Below, one piece after another: positions 1 to 8,651 of a stretch of 64,000 bases of DNA. Where the stretch lies: the NCBI GenBank assembly GCA_010015805.1, contig ML978129.1:186001-250000 (forward strand). Reading direction: 5' to 3'. Source of the DNA: Rhizodiscina lignyota (taxonomy: Eukaryota; Ascomycota; Dothideomycetes; Aulographales; Rhizodiscinaceae). Under the pieces are notes generated by a model, which saw only the letters and a program-made list of their open reading frames with translations, made no database searches and was not told where the DNA came from. The stretch's first letter is position 1; every line of letters starts with the position of its first letter. The translations under genes were made by a program, and so were the position numbers.

Positions 1-198
1 CTTCCCACAGAGACTATCCACTCGACTATCACCGTCAGCCAGCGAGCTGCTCAGATTGTCACCACCCTCCCAACAGAGACTTTCTACTCGACTATGACCC
101 TCGGCCAGCGAGCCCCTCAAATTGTCACCACACTCCCCGCAGAGACTATCCAATCCACTACCACTGTCTCGCTCCCGACTACATCTATTGACACCACC
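1..198 (+). repeat. 66-bp in-frame tandem repeats (about 3 copies)
   Basis: Copies start near 1, 67 and 133. The first two share most bases (for example the CAGATTGTCACCACC-type segment at the end of each). The third is close only in its first half, which is the usual decay at the edge of an array. The period is a multiple of three, so copy-number change keeps the frame open. The array continues to the left of the window. Confidence 0.75.
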
Positions 199-366
199 CT
201 GGTTGAAAATATCACGGAAGAGATCCACGTGACCTCGACCACGACTCCGCCCGTTTGGAACGACCCCAAGGTTCTCAGCCATATCGCAGAGATGATCTAC
301 CTTGAAACCGTTGCAACTGCCGTTCCGGAGATTGCTGCGGATATTGCTGCGGAGATTGCTGTTTGA
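1..366 (+). CDS. 3' end of a Ser/Thr-rich tandem-repeat protein (5' truncated)
   Basis: The reading frame is open from base 1 and ends at the TGA at 364-366, so only the C-terminal ~121 residues are present and the start lies outside the window. The visible protein begins with 22-residue repeats of the form LP-T/A-ET-x2-ST-x-T-x8-QIVTT: two complete copies (bases 1-66 and 67-132) and a third that diverges after its first half. The tail is threonine-rich and then becomes an Ala/Ile/Glu-rich end. Tandem Ser/Thr-rich repeats are typical of fungal cell-wall or secreted proteins, but no signal peptide can be checked and the C-terminus does not look like a clear GPI signal. I do not recognise a family. 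The frame is convincing because the repeats are conserved at protein level. Confidence 0.6.
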   Translation, partial: LPTETIHSTITVSQRAAQIVTTLPTETFYSTMTLGQRAPQIVTTLPAETIQSTTTVSLPTTSIDTTLVENITEEIHVTSTTTPPVWNDPKVLSHIAEMIYLETVATAVPEIAADIAAEIAV

Positions 367-607
367 GCAATAGGCAATCACTTTCGACGAATAGGCGGAA
401 AGGAATTGGCCGGAGCGTCCGAGACAGGTATTGGGAATGGAGTTTGGGAGTTACTGGATTTTGACGTTTCCCCCAGCATTTCGCAGTCTTCTTCAAGGGT
501 GAAGGAAAACAGCACCAGTTTCATGTCATGAAGGTGCTTGTTATTCTGTTGACTGTCTTGCTGGTTTCGTTGTAGTAGTAATAGCTCGTTGCTTTCATTA
601 ATTCACA

Positions 608-1693
608 TTACACAACACCATCTTCCGCTCCAGCGTGATGAGAACCATGCGATGTGTGGCTTCCACTGAGCCTCAGGACCCTCTTGACGCCCTCCACGCC
701 CTTCTTGAAGTGTGGATGGTGCGCCAGTATGCCCTCTCCGAGCCCAATGCCATGCGCACCCTCTTCTCCGTCCTTCATTTCACCATTGTGCAAGCCCATA
801 GCTACCTCGAGCCCCAGATCTCTGCCGTTCTGTGACTTCTTGAGCCTTCGACCTGCGATTGCGGGTTCTATTGCCGCTACTTTCGGAGGCCATTCACCGT
901 TTTCTTTCCATCCTTGCACGAGTGACCGCGTCATGTCTACAAGGTTTATGGGAGTCGTGGGAGTTCGTGAAGAGTGGACGATCTTTGTGTAGATGTCTGA
1001 GTAGTGTCTTGGATCGATTGCTGCTCGTAATGGATTCGATGGGTCAATGAGAGGTGGTGGTATTGGGAGCAGTGGGTCGGTCTCTGGTAGCTCTTCCTCT
1101 TTATGTCCATTGAGTTCGCGATCGACAGAGCCTCCAGGAAGCTCAGCTTCGTCCGCCTTTGCTCCCTCCTTATGGCCGCCAGTCGCACTGTGCGCAGATG
1201 GGACATCGCTTCTCCGTCGTGCGCCCGTCCAGCCATTCCGTCTTTCGACAAAACATCTCAATCCCTCATTCCAGCTCATTTCCTCCTCCAGCCTGTCTTT
1301 CCGCCTCCGCTTTCTCTTTGCTATCCTCCGCTCGATCATCCCACCGATGGCATCAGGATTCTCAAACTTGAACTCCTTCGGGCCGTCTTCCTCTCCGCTC
1401 CTGGCTTCTTCCTCTTCCTGCTCTTCCTCTTCCTCGCTCTCGTCTGTAGTACCGTAATATCTCTCCTTATATACTGTGGGTTCGCGGTTCCTGAGCGCGT
1501 GACTCGCGACCTCTGGCGGGGCGTCGGAAGAGGCGGGAGGGCTAGGTGGAGGCCACTCCCAGTCGTTGCGGACGATGCTCAAGAGGTATTTCTTGATCTC
1601 GCGCGACGCAGACTGGTGGGCTTTCGTGTCCATTGTCGCGTTTCGCGCTCGTCGCGTGAGTGGTGAGTCGTTTCGTTGCGGGGTGTTTGTCAT
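608..1693 (-). CDS. Conserved acidic/basic protein, possible Gag1-like clamp (DUF4050) family
   Basis: Single-exon ORF of 361 residues on the minus strand, starting at the ATG at 1693-1691; a second in-frame Met lies at residue 21. Features in order: a basic N-terminus, a Pro-rich stretch (about 48-55), a run of Glu/Asp (about 84-105), a strongly basic KRKRRRKDR segment (about 127-135), a Trp-containing segment (ERRNGWTGARR, about 150-160), and a C-terminal block with SRTPTTPINLVDMTR and GWKENGEWPPK. This last block resembles the conserved region of the fungal DUF4050 (Gag1-like clamp) proteins as I remember them, a family linked in fission yeast to control of nutrient uptake. The family assignment is from memory. 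That it is a real gene rests on length, composition and opposite-strand ORFs being low complexity. Confidence 0.55.
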   Translation of the reverse strand: MTNTPQRNDSPLTRRARNATMDTKAHQSASREIKKYLLSIVRNDWEWPPPSPPASSDAPPEVASHALRNREPTVYKERYYGTTDESEEEEEQEEEEARSGEEDGPKEFKFENPDAIGGMIERRIAKRKRRRKDRLEEEMSWNEGLRCFVERRNGWTGARRRSDVPSAHSATGGHKEGAKADEAELPGGSVDRELNGHKEEELPETDPLLPIPPPLIDPSNPLRAAIDPRHYSDIYTKIVHSSRTPTTPINLVDMTRSLVQGWKENGEWPPKVAAIEPAIAGRRLKKSQNGRDLGLEVAMGLHNGEMKDGEEGAHGIGLGEGILAHHPHFKKGVEGVKRVLRLSGSHTSHGSHHAGAEDGVV

Positions 1694-3527
1694 GCAAAGG
1701 TCAGCCCAAAGAGTGGCAACATTACAAATGCTAGGGTATCTTGGGTCGTAATATCATTATAGAGAAAGGAATCGAGCCTTTGACTAGTGCGATGCGCTCG
1801 AATATAACGATGGACGCTGCATTGTAGCGAGAGTTCGATGAAAGAGGTGTTTCTCATTGAACGTCATTATTTGCTGATCACCATGGAGGATCGTGGCTGC
1901 ATCTCGCCCGAAAAGCTTGTTTCCCGAAGGAGACATCGTGTTTCTCAACTACACACCTCCATGTTTCTTCAACTACGAACAGAGCTCGTTATTCTGGCCT
2001 CTGATCGATAGAAGACCCTTCCGATGGCATATACTCATATCAGCGCTCTAGCATTGCTCCACTATTCTAACCAGCCCTGCGAGGGCGTCATGCTAGAGTA
2101 CCAGTCCAGTTATTACTATTTCTATTGCTTCTCAATTTGCTCTTCTTGCGCAATTAGCCCTGTTGACTACGTGCAACTCTCGTACAGCGCTGTGAGGCTT
2201 CGATTGTTCCCTATCTTTGATGAGCATTCGGTCACTCTACAGACCAGGACTGGGGCATCAAAGTCATCAATATCACAAGCCGAACCTTTCTCTCCGACCA
2301 GTGTGAAATTAATTGGTCTATATTCGAGCCTCTGTCTAATTCGCGACTGATAGAGCACTTGCGCGACCAGCCAGTCGTAAGCTGAACATTCGCCAATGCC
2401 AAAGAACAATCATGGCACACAAGGCTGGACAAGCTGCGGCGCATGGAGAACTGGGGAGATGAACCATTCCGGATCGTGTGAGAATTGGAAAGAGCCGCGA
2501 ATTCAGCTTGTTAGTGTGACAGCGAAGGACTCCGCATAAGCCAATATACTTGTTTGGCGAATCTCCATGTTTTGGAGTGGCGCTCCCGTACGGCATGAAC
2601 GTTATCGAGTCAGAGAGTTCGCCCTCGGTTGAACTGATCGAGTCGGTGTCGAATCAATCGTGAAAGAGAACGAAAACTACGACCGTTAGCGCGTGGTGCA
2701 TTTTCTATCAGTGTCTAGCTCTATGGACGTGATTGCCTCAATCGCGAGATGGTTGAGCGTAAGGTGGGTCAGAGGCATTGGATGCCTGGCAAATGTATTC
2801 ATGGAACCAGCTAATTAATATCTCGCAATTCTCTTCCCACAGAGGTCACTCGCACATACCGATTACAGTGTTTACGAAGAATTTTATCATGGTTATTATT
2901 TGAATGATTGTCCGCATTGCTTCTGTCCATCGACTTCTTTAGTTTCGAAGAGAAGACTTTTCAACAAGCGTCTTTGATCTTGCAACAAGGGCTTCCAGCA
3001 CCAGAGGCGAGGAAACCACAGGTCCTGAGCCTTCTCATTCGTGGAGGAGCAGAGTGAGAAGGTGGCCAAGTTGCGTCTGGTGTTTATCGAGTGAAGATAG
3101 ACTGTGATGGAGTAGGAAAGTAATGTGTAAACTTACTTGTTTGGCGAGGAATTACCAGAGCCCATCATCGTCGAGTGTCGACATAACGACACCGCGAACG
3201 ATGAACGGAATTTCTTGTTATGTGGAAAAGGTTGCTCGTAGAGAAAACAGCAGTATATATATATTCCAGAAGTGAGGGATCCTTACCTGGGCAGGGGTGC
3301 GGAGCAGGGTTTTAGGCGTTACCTAAAGTGCCAAGCCCAATTTAGCAGCAGCGCGGCGTGACCGCGCGACCCGCATCCCGTCAGAACGCGTCGTGAAGTC
3401 CAGCGACCTTCACACTTTGCTTTCGTTACCACCCGCTCTCAGACCGCGTGTCTCTGGCTCTTGTGCTTCGCTTTATGCTTTCTCCGGCCCTCAATCTGTA
3501 GCAGCATTGTGCGATTAGCTGTACAGT
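1694..3527. other. Intergenic region between divergent genes (1.8 kb)
   Basis: This is the longest gene-free stretch in the window. It holds the upstream regions of the minus-strand gene ending at 1693 and of rfc1. Only short ORFs (up to about 108 codons) occur, with no recognisable protein and no consistent splice pattern. A TATATATATA run lies near 3255 and an MCB element near 3386. No RNA gene, terminal inverted repeats or transposon ORF was seen. Confidence 0.6.
3386..3391. promoter_or_regulatory. MluI cell-cycle box (MCB) upstream of rfc1
   Basis: A perfect ACGCGT palindrome lies 137 bp upstream of the rfc1 start codon. In ascomycetes this element is bound by the MBF (Mbp1/Swi6-type) factor and drives G1/S transcription of replication genes, so its position before a clamp-loader gene fits. 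A six-base match can occur by chance; the functional reading is inference. Confidence 0.5.
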
Positions 3528-6500
3528 ATGCCGGCAGATATCCGCAGCTTCTTTGGAGGCAAGCCCGCTGGCACGCCTGCCAAAAAGGATGAGGTGCGTT
3601 GTTCCCTACTTCCTCATGGCCATGGGAATGAGGTAAGCGCAGGCAGAAGTCATGAGCTCATGCCCCTCCATGGCCATGAGATTTGAAAGCTTGCGCTTAT
3701 TTATCGCTTTATGCCTGAACTTTAATCTTCCTTCACATCCCCCTCATGGCCATGGCCACGAGCTCATGACTTTTGATTGCGTTCGGTCACCTCATGCCCA
3801 TGCCCATGCGAGCTCTTGAATTTTCTTCACCTTCGCCCCCTTGTTGCACTTCCGAGTTTTAAAGCATCCCGCCGCCATGCCTCCAAAGAAGCGCAAGGCG
3901 ACTAGTACGCTCACACCTCGACAGCCACCAGCGAAGAAGTCGCAGAAAGGCCGAAAGCGAGCTATCGTAGATGACTCCGATGAGGATGTTGTCGAAACCA
4001 AGTGAGCCCCGGATATTCATGTTAGGCTTGCAGTGCTAATCAATCTTTAGACCCAAGAAGACCACGCCGAGGAAAAAACAAGCGTCAGTCATTAATCGTA
4101 ATGCTATCAAGGTCCAAGAATCTGATAACTCAATAGGCAGCGAGAGCCATCTCCTGTTGGCGAGACCACCACGACGTCTGAGTTCTTCGGCAAGTCCAAG
4201 CCCAAGCGTTCTGAACCTGTAAAATCAAAGCCAGCAACCAATGGTTCAACCGCTACACCTTCGAAGAAGACCAATGGCACGACAGCTTCCTCCACCAAGA
4301 CACCTCCTTCGAAACCTAGGACGAATGGTCGAACATCTTCACGCAAGAAGAACCCACCCAAACCCGCTGACGAAATAGAAGATGACGACCACGCTTTCGA
4401 CGATGAGGATTTGGAAGACGACGATGTCTTCGAGGCAGGTTTCAAGAAGGGACCGAGGCACGACAGCTACAAGAAGGATCTAGATGAGGATGAGCCGTTG
4501 TTGCCGCAACAGCGCAGGGCAGGCAGGAAGCAGAAGCCAACCAAAGCAGATGACGATTTCGAGCCTGAAGATGAAGACGTGGAGATGGAAGATGTCGAAG
4601 AAGAAGCTGTGAAACCGAAAGCTTTAGAGCGAAATGCGAAAGACAAGCCTGCATCCGAGTCTTCATCTACGAAGAAGCGCAAGTCGCCTGAATTAGATGA
4701 TGAAGAGGATGACTATGCCTCTCCGAAGAAGGGCAAAGCTGCCAAGCGCTCACCTGCAAAGAAGAAGACCAAGAAAGATGAGGTTCAAGACAGTGCAGAA
4801 GTGCAAGCAATCCTCGCCAGTATCCCAACCATCAGGGCTCCATCACCTCCGCCCAAGGACGGCCAGTCTGCGAAGTTCAATTGGCGCACCGCAGGCAATG
4901 CTACCGCTGTACCTTCCGCTGCTGGATCTAAGGAGAAGCCCGTTGGTGCTGAGAACTGCCTGGCTGGCCTGACGTTTGTTTTCACCGGCGTTCTCGATAG
5001 CTTGGACCGTACCGAAGGCCAAGAGCTGGTGAAGCGATACGGTGGAAAGGTCACTGGTGCGCCTAGCAAGAACACTAGCTATGTTGTGCTCGGTAGCGAT
5101 GCTGGCCCAAAGAAGCTTGAAACCATCAAGGCACATGGCCTCAAGACCATCAACGAAGACGGGCTCTTTGAGCTCATCCGCAAGCTTCCTGCCAACGGAG
5201 GCGATAGCAAAGCAAGTGCAAAGTTTGAAGAGAAGCAACAGAAAGAGGCCCAAAAGGTCGAAGAGATGGCAGCAGAAATGGAAAAAGAGGAGCGCAGAGT
5301 TGGCGGTGCAGGTGGCAAAGCCTCTGCAAGCGGCAAGACGGCAGCAGCCTCGGGTCCAGATAGTCGTCTCTGGACTGCCAAATACGCTCCTACGGCTCTC
5401 AATCAGATTTGCGGCAACAAACCAGCAGTCGAAAAGCTCGCTCGTTGGTTGCGTAATTTCCCGAAGAACCAGCGCACCGGTTTCGTGATGGGCGGTGCCG
5501 ATGGCAGTGGAATCTATCGTGCTGTTATCATTCATGGCCCTCCTGGTATTGGCAAGACCACAGCAGCTCATCTCGTGGCGGAGTTGGAGGGCTACGACGT
5601 CGTCGAGAGCAACGCAAGCGACACTCGCAGTAAGAAGCTTGTCGAGACTGGCCTGAGAGGTGTGCTGAGCACAACTTCTCTTCTTGGGTACTTTGCAGCC
5701 GATGGCGAAAAGGTGGAGGAATCGAAACGCAAGCTCGTCTTGATCATGGATGAGGTCGATGGCATGTCTGCCGGTGATCGTGGCGGCGTGGGTGCTCTTG
5801 CGGCGGTGTGCAAGAAGACTCAGATTCCTATGATCCTCATCTGCAACGAACGCAGGCTTCCAAAGATGAAGCCCTTCGACCACGTTACATACGAATTGCC
5901 TTTCCGTAGGCCGACAACTGACCAGATCAGATCTCGAATCATGACAATCGCTCATCGAGAGGGACTGAATATTCCGGGAAATGTCATCAATGCTTTGATT
6001 GAGGGGAGCCGAGCTGACATACGTCAAGTTGTCAACATGTTATCCACAGCCAAATTGGACCAGTCGAATATGGATTTCGATCAGGGCAAGCAAATGTCCA
6101 AGAACTGGGAGAAGCATGTCATTCTCAAGCCATGGGACATTGTCACAAAGATTATGGGTGGCGGCTTGTTTGCACCCGCCAGCAAGTCTACTCTAAACGA
6201 CAAGACCGAGCTATACTTCAACGACCACGAGTTCAGTTACTTGATGCTGCAAGAGAATTACCTCGGTACCACTCCGATGCTGGCGAGCTCCATACATGAC
6301 CCGAAGGAGCGTAAGCTGAAAAACCTGGAGCTTGTCGAGAAGGCCGCCGAGAGTATCAGCGATGGTGATCTGGTGGATAGGATGATCCATGGTTCGCAAC
6401 AGCAGTGGAGTCTGATGCCGACACATGCCATCTTCAGCTTCGTCAGGCCAGCTTCCTTTATTGCCGGCAGCATGGCAGGCCACCAGACCGTGTTCACTTC

Positions 6501-7206
6501 ATGGCTGGGCAGGAACAGTACTCAAGGCAAACTCATGCGCATGATCAAGGAGATTCAGGGCCATATGCGCCTCAAGACGTCTGGTGACCGCCATGAAGTT
6601 AGACAGCAGTACCTCCCTATCCTGTGGGAGCAACTCGTCAATAAACTACAGGAAGAGGGCAAAGAGGGCGTTGATGAAGTTATCGATCTCATGGACAGTT
6701 ACTTCCTCACGAAGGACGACTTTGATGCCATCATGGAACTTGGTATTGGACCAATGGATTCGAAGGACGTGAAGCTTGAAACACAGACCAAGGCTGCCTT
6801 CACGCGACTGTGAGTGATTGCCCAAGCCTTCGGCATCTTGAGATGAACGCTGACAGTAGCCAGGTACAATCAACGATCCCATCCACTACCATTCATGAAA
6901 GCCAGCAATGTCATCGCCCCCAAGAAGCAAGCTAAAGAGCGCCCCGATATCGAAGAAGCCATCGAAGAATCTGACGAGGGCGAAGTCGTGGAGGAAGTCA
7001 AGGACGATGAGGACGAGGATGTCGACGTCACCAAGGACAAGTACATCAAGCAGCCAAAGAAAAAGAAGGAGCCAGCGGCACAGAAGGGTGGCAAGGGAAA
7101 AGGTAAGAAAGCAAAGGCTGAGGTGGGTGAAGATAGTGAGGAGGATGAGAAACCTAAGAAGGGCAAGGCAGTTGCCAAAGGAAAGGGCCGTGGCAAGAAG
7201 GCTTAG
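3528..7206 (+). CDS. rfc1: Replication factor C subunit 1 (clamp-loader large subunit)
   Basis: Five exons: 3528-3593, 3865-4001, 4051-4083, 4137-6809 and 6864-7206, giving about 1083 residues, near the family's usual length. RFC1 with RFC2-5 opens and loads PCNA at primer-template junctions in the nucleus. Exon 1 encodes MPADIRSFFGGK, the N-terminal PCNA-binding (IxxFF) motif that fixes this start. Next come a charged Lys/Glu/Asp-rich linker, a BRCT domain (about residues 350-430, from CLAGLTFVFTG), and the AAA+ ATPase with Walker A GPPGIGKT (about 546) and Walker B LIMDEVDG (about 614). The C-terminal RFC1 domain ends with LYNQRSHPLPFMK, completed only after the last intron. The C-terminal tail is acidic, then very Lys-rich. 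Intron 1 (271 nt) is unusually long and its acceptor is AAAG. Intron 3 uses a GTCAGT donor. All exon phases agree. Confidence 0.93.
3615..3754. repeat. Palindrome cluster in rfc1 intron 1
   Basis: Three perfect copies of the palindrome CATGGCCATG lie at 3615-3624, 3669-3678 and 3745-3754. A related palindrome CATGAGCTCATG is at 3651-3662, and CATG/GAGCTC-rich variants follow up to about 3813. All sit inside the first intron of rfc1. They are probably a local regulatory or structural element; function unknown. Confidence 0.7.
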
Positions 7207-7389
7207 AATGATTTGAAGAACGTCGGCGTCTGCATTTAGCGGGACAAGATATACTGCATTCTGTTTATGGAGGGACTCAATGGACCAAATTGCGATGGAG
7301 TTAGGCTAGAACTGTAAAGTTGTTTTAGACTCATCATAGAACAACCGCAGTATATCAGATCGTATCTCATACAACCGGACTTTGCTGTG
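7207..7389. other. rfc1 3' flank
   Basis: This 183-bp AT-richer segment follows the rfc1 stop codon and presumably holds its 3' UTR and polyadenylation signals. No gene is visible. It ends where recognisable repeat-array sequence begins. Confidence 0.5.
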
Positions 7390-8520
7390 CTCTCATACAT
7401 GCGTGCTAGGTGACAATTGCATAGTCGCAGAAGTCAGAACTACAATCGAGCATGCTTCTGCTCATACCGTAACAGTTTTTGTGCCTCAGTTCCGGAAGCG
7501 CTAGACTTTCATGGACAGCGTATACCTATCGCCATAGCTGCGCTAATGTTGCATTCAGCATCAAGGTTGTTAGGTTGTCGAGGTGCAATGAGCGACACAG
7601 CTAGCTTGTGCCCGAAGGTGTTGAGGCAGTTATGCAATATCAAGCAGCTTCGCTTCTCATTCAACCAATTTCCTCCGCTGCCATACACGCAGGAAAGGTG
7701 ATAAATGTATAATTGCAAGGCCAAAGGACGGCTAAGCAGGCTTCTGCTTTTATTGTATCCGCATTTGCGCGTTAATTCAGTAGATGTTACTTCAACAAGC
7801 GGCGATAACCATCGACATAGCCGCGACAGCACTGCATTTGGTATAAGGATTGTTGAGGTGCAATAAGTTGCATAGCTTCACCACCGTTTCGCACAGATCG
7901 GATATATGAGCGGGTTGAGTACTCCTTTTGTTGGGCTTCGCCATCGCCATACACGCAAGATGCATGACAACATGAAGGGTTCAATCGCACGAGGCAGAAG
8001 TCCGGTTGACCACGCTTCTGCTAATACTGTTACCATCTTTGTAAGTAGATTAAGAACATCCTAGGTCGTGATCGAGCAGTGAAGCATCATTTATATAGCA
8101 GCGATCGCGTTGGGCTCAGAACAGCGGTGGTGGAGGGCGAATGAGCCCCAGAGCTTCACCACCATCGCGCACAGACCATCTACATCAAGTAGTATCGCCA
8201 CTCTTACAATTCGCCTTAGCTCTGCCCGTATACGCAAAGTAGACGACAAGTGAATAATCGTCTAAGGCAGAAAGCTAGCTGACTAAGCTTGTAGTTGTAT
8301 TGTATCCCCATCTGCGAATGAATTCAGGGGCAATTAGCCCTTCAGCAAGCAGCGAAATATCATATACATAGCCGCGATAGCATTGGAATCGGCACGACGG
8401 TGGCGGAGTCGGAATGGACGGCGCAGCTTGTACGTCGGCACAGCGTCCCCTCTCTTCAAGCTCGGGCATATCACGGCATTGCACGAAGTAAGACAGTAAT
8501 GTGCGAGACGGAAGCTCTCA
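7390..8520. repeat. Degenerate ~275-bp tandem repeat array (about 4 copies plus a partial)
   Basis: Landmarks recur in fixed order with a near-constant period. CTTCTGCT-type sites lie at 7455, 7741 and 8015, with a decayed copy near 8287 (spacings 286, 274, 272). CATAGCxGCG-type sites lie at 7533, 7816, 8094 and 8367 (283, 278, 273). CATACACGCA-type sites lie near 7391 (partial), 7681, 7949 and 8226. AGCTTCACCACC lies at 7876 and 8154, with weaker counterparts near 7601 and 8429. Copies have diverged by substitution and small indels, so they are old. The array fills the space between the rfc1 3' flank and the stop codon of the minus-strand gene at 8652. Its ORFs are short and differ between copies, so it is probably non-coding. 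Confidence 0.75.
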
Positions 8521-8651
8521 TTCACTTTTGCGGTTAAACGATGTTGTGTTAATTGATGCTGTCATTTGCTTATCATTTTGGTGGGGAGAAGCCCCAAATC
8601 ATTCCTCACCCTGAGGGTGGTACAGTCTGGTGTGAAGTGAAAGGAAAGTGT

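Noticed and set aside
1047-1666. Plus-strand ORFs of 136 and 187 codons
   Set aside because: They are Ser/Leu-rich shadows of the acidic and basic runs in the minus-strand gene at 608-1693.
2024-2596. Several 70-108 codon ORFs upstream of rfc1
   Set aside because: They overlap on both strands, with no protein family features and no splice pattern linking them.
4843-6027. 394-codon ORF on the minus strand inside rfc1
   Set aside because: It lies wholly opposite the conserved BRCT and AAA+ coding sequence and has no recognisable protein features; a codon-bias shadow.
7417-7832. ORFs of 94 and 107 codons within the tandem array
   Set aside because: They are not conserved in frame between repeat copies, so they are not coding.
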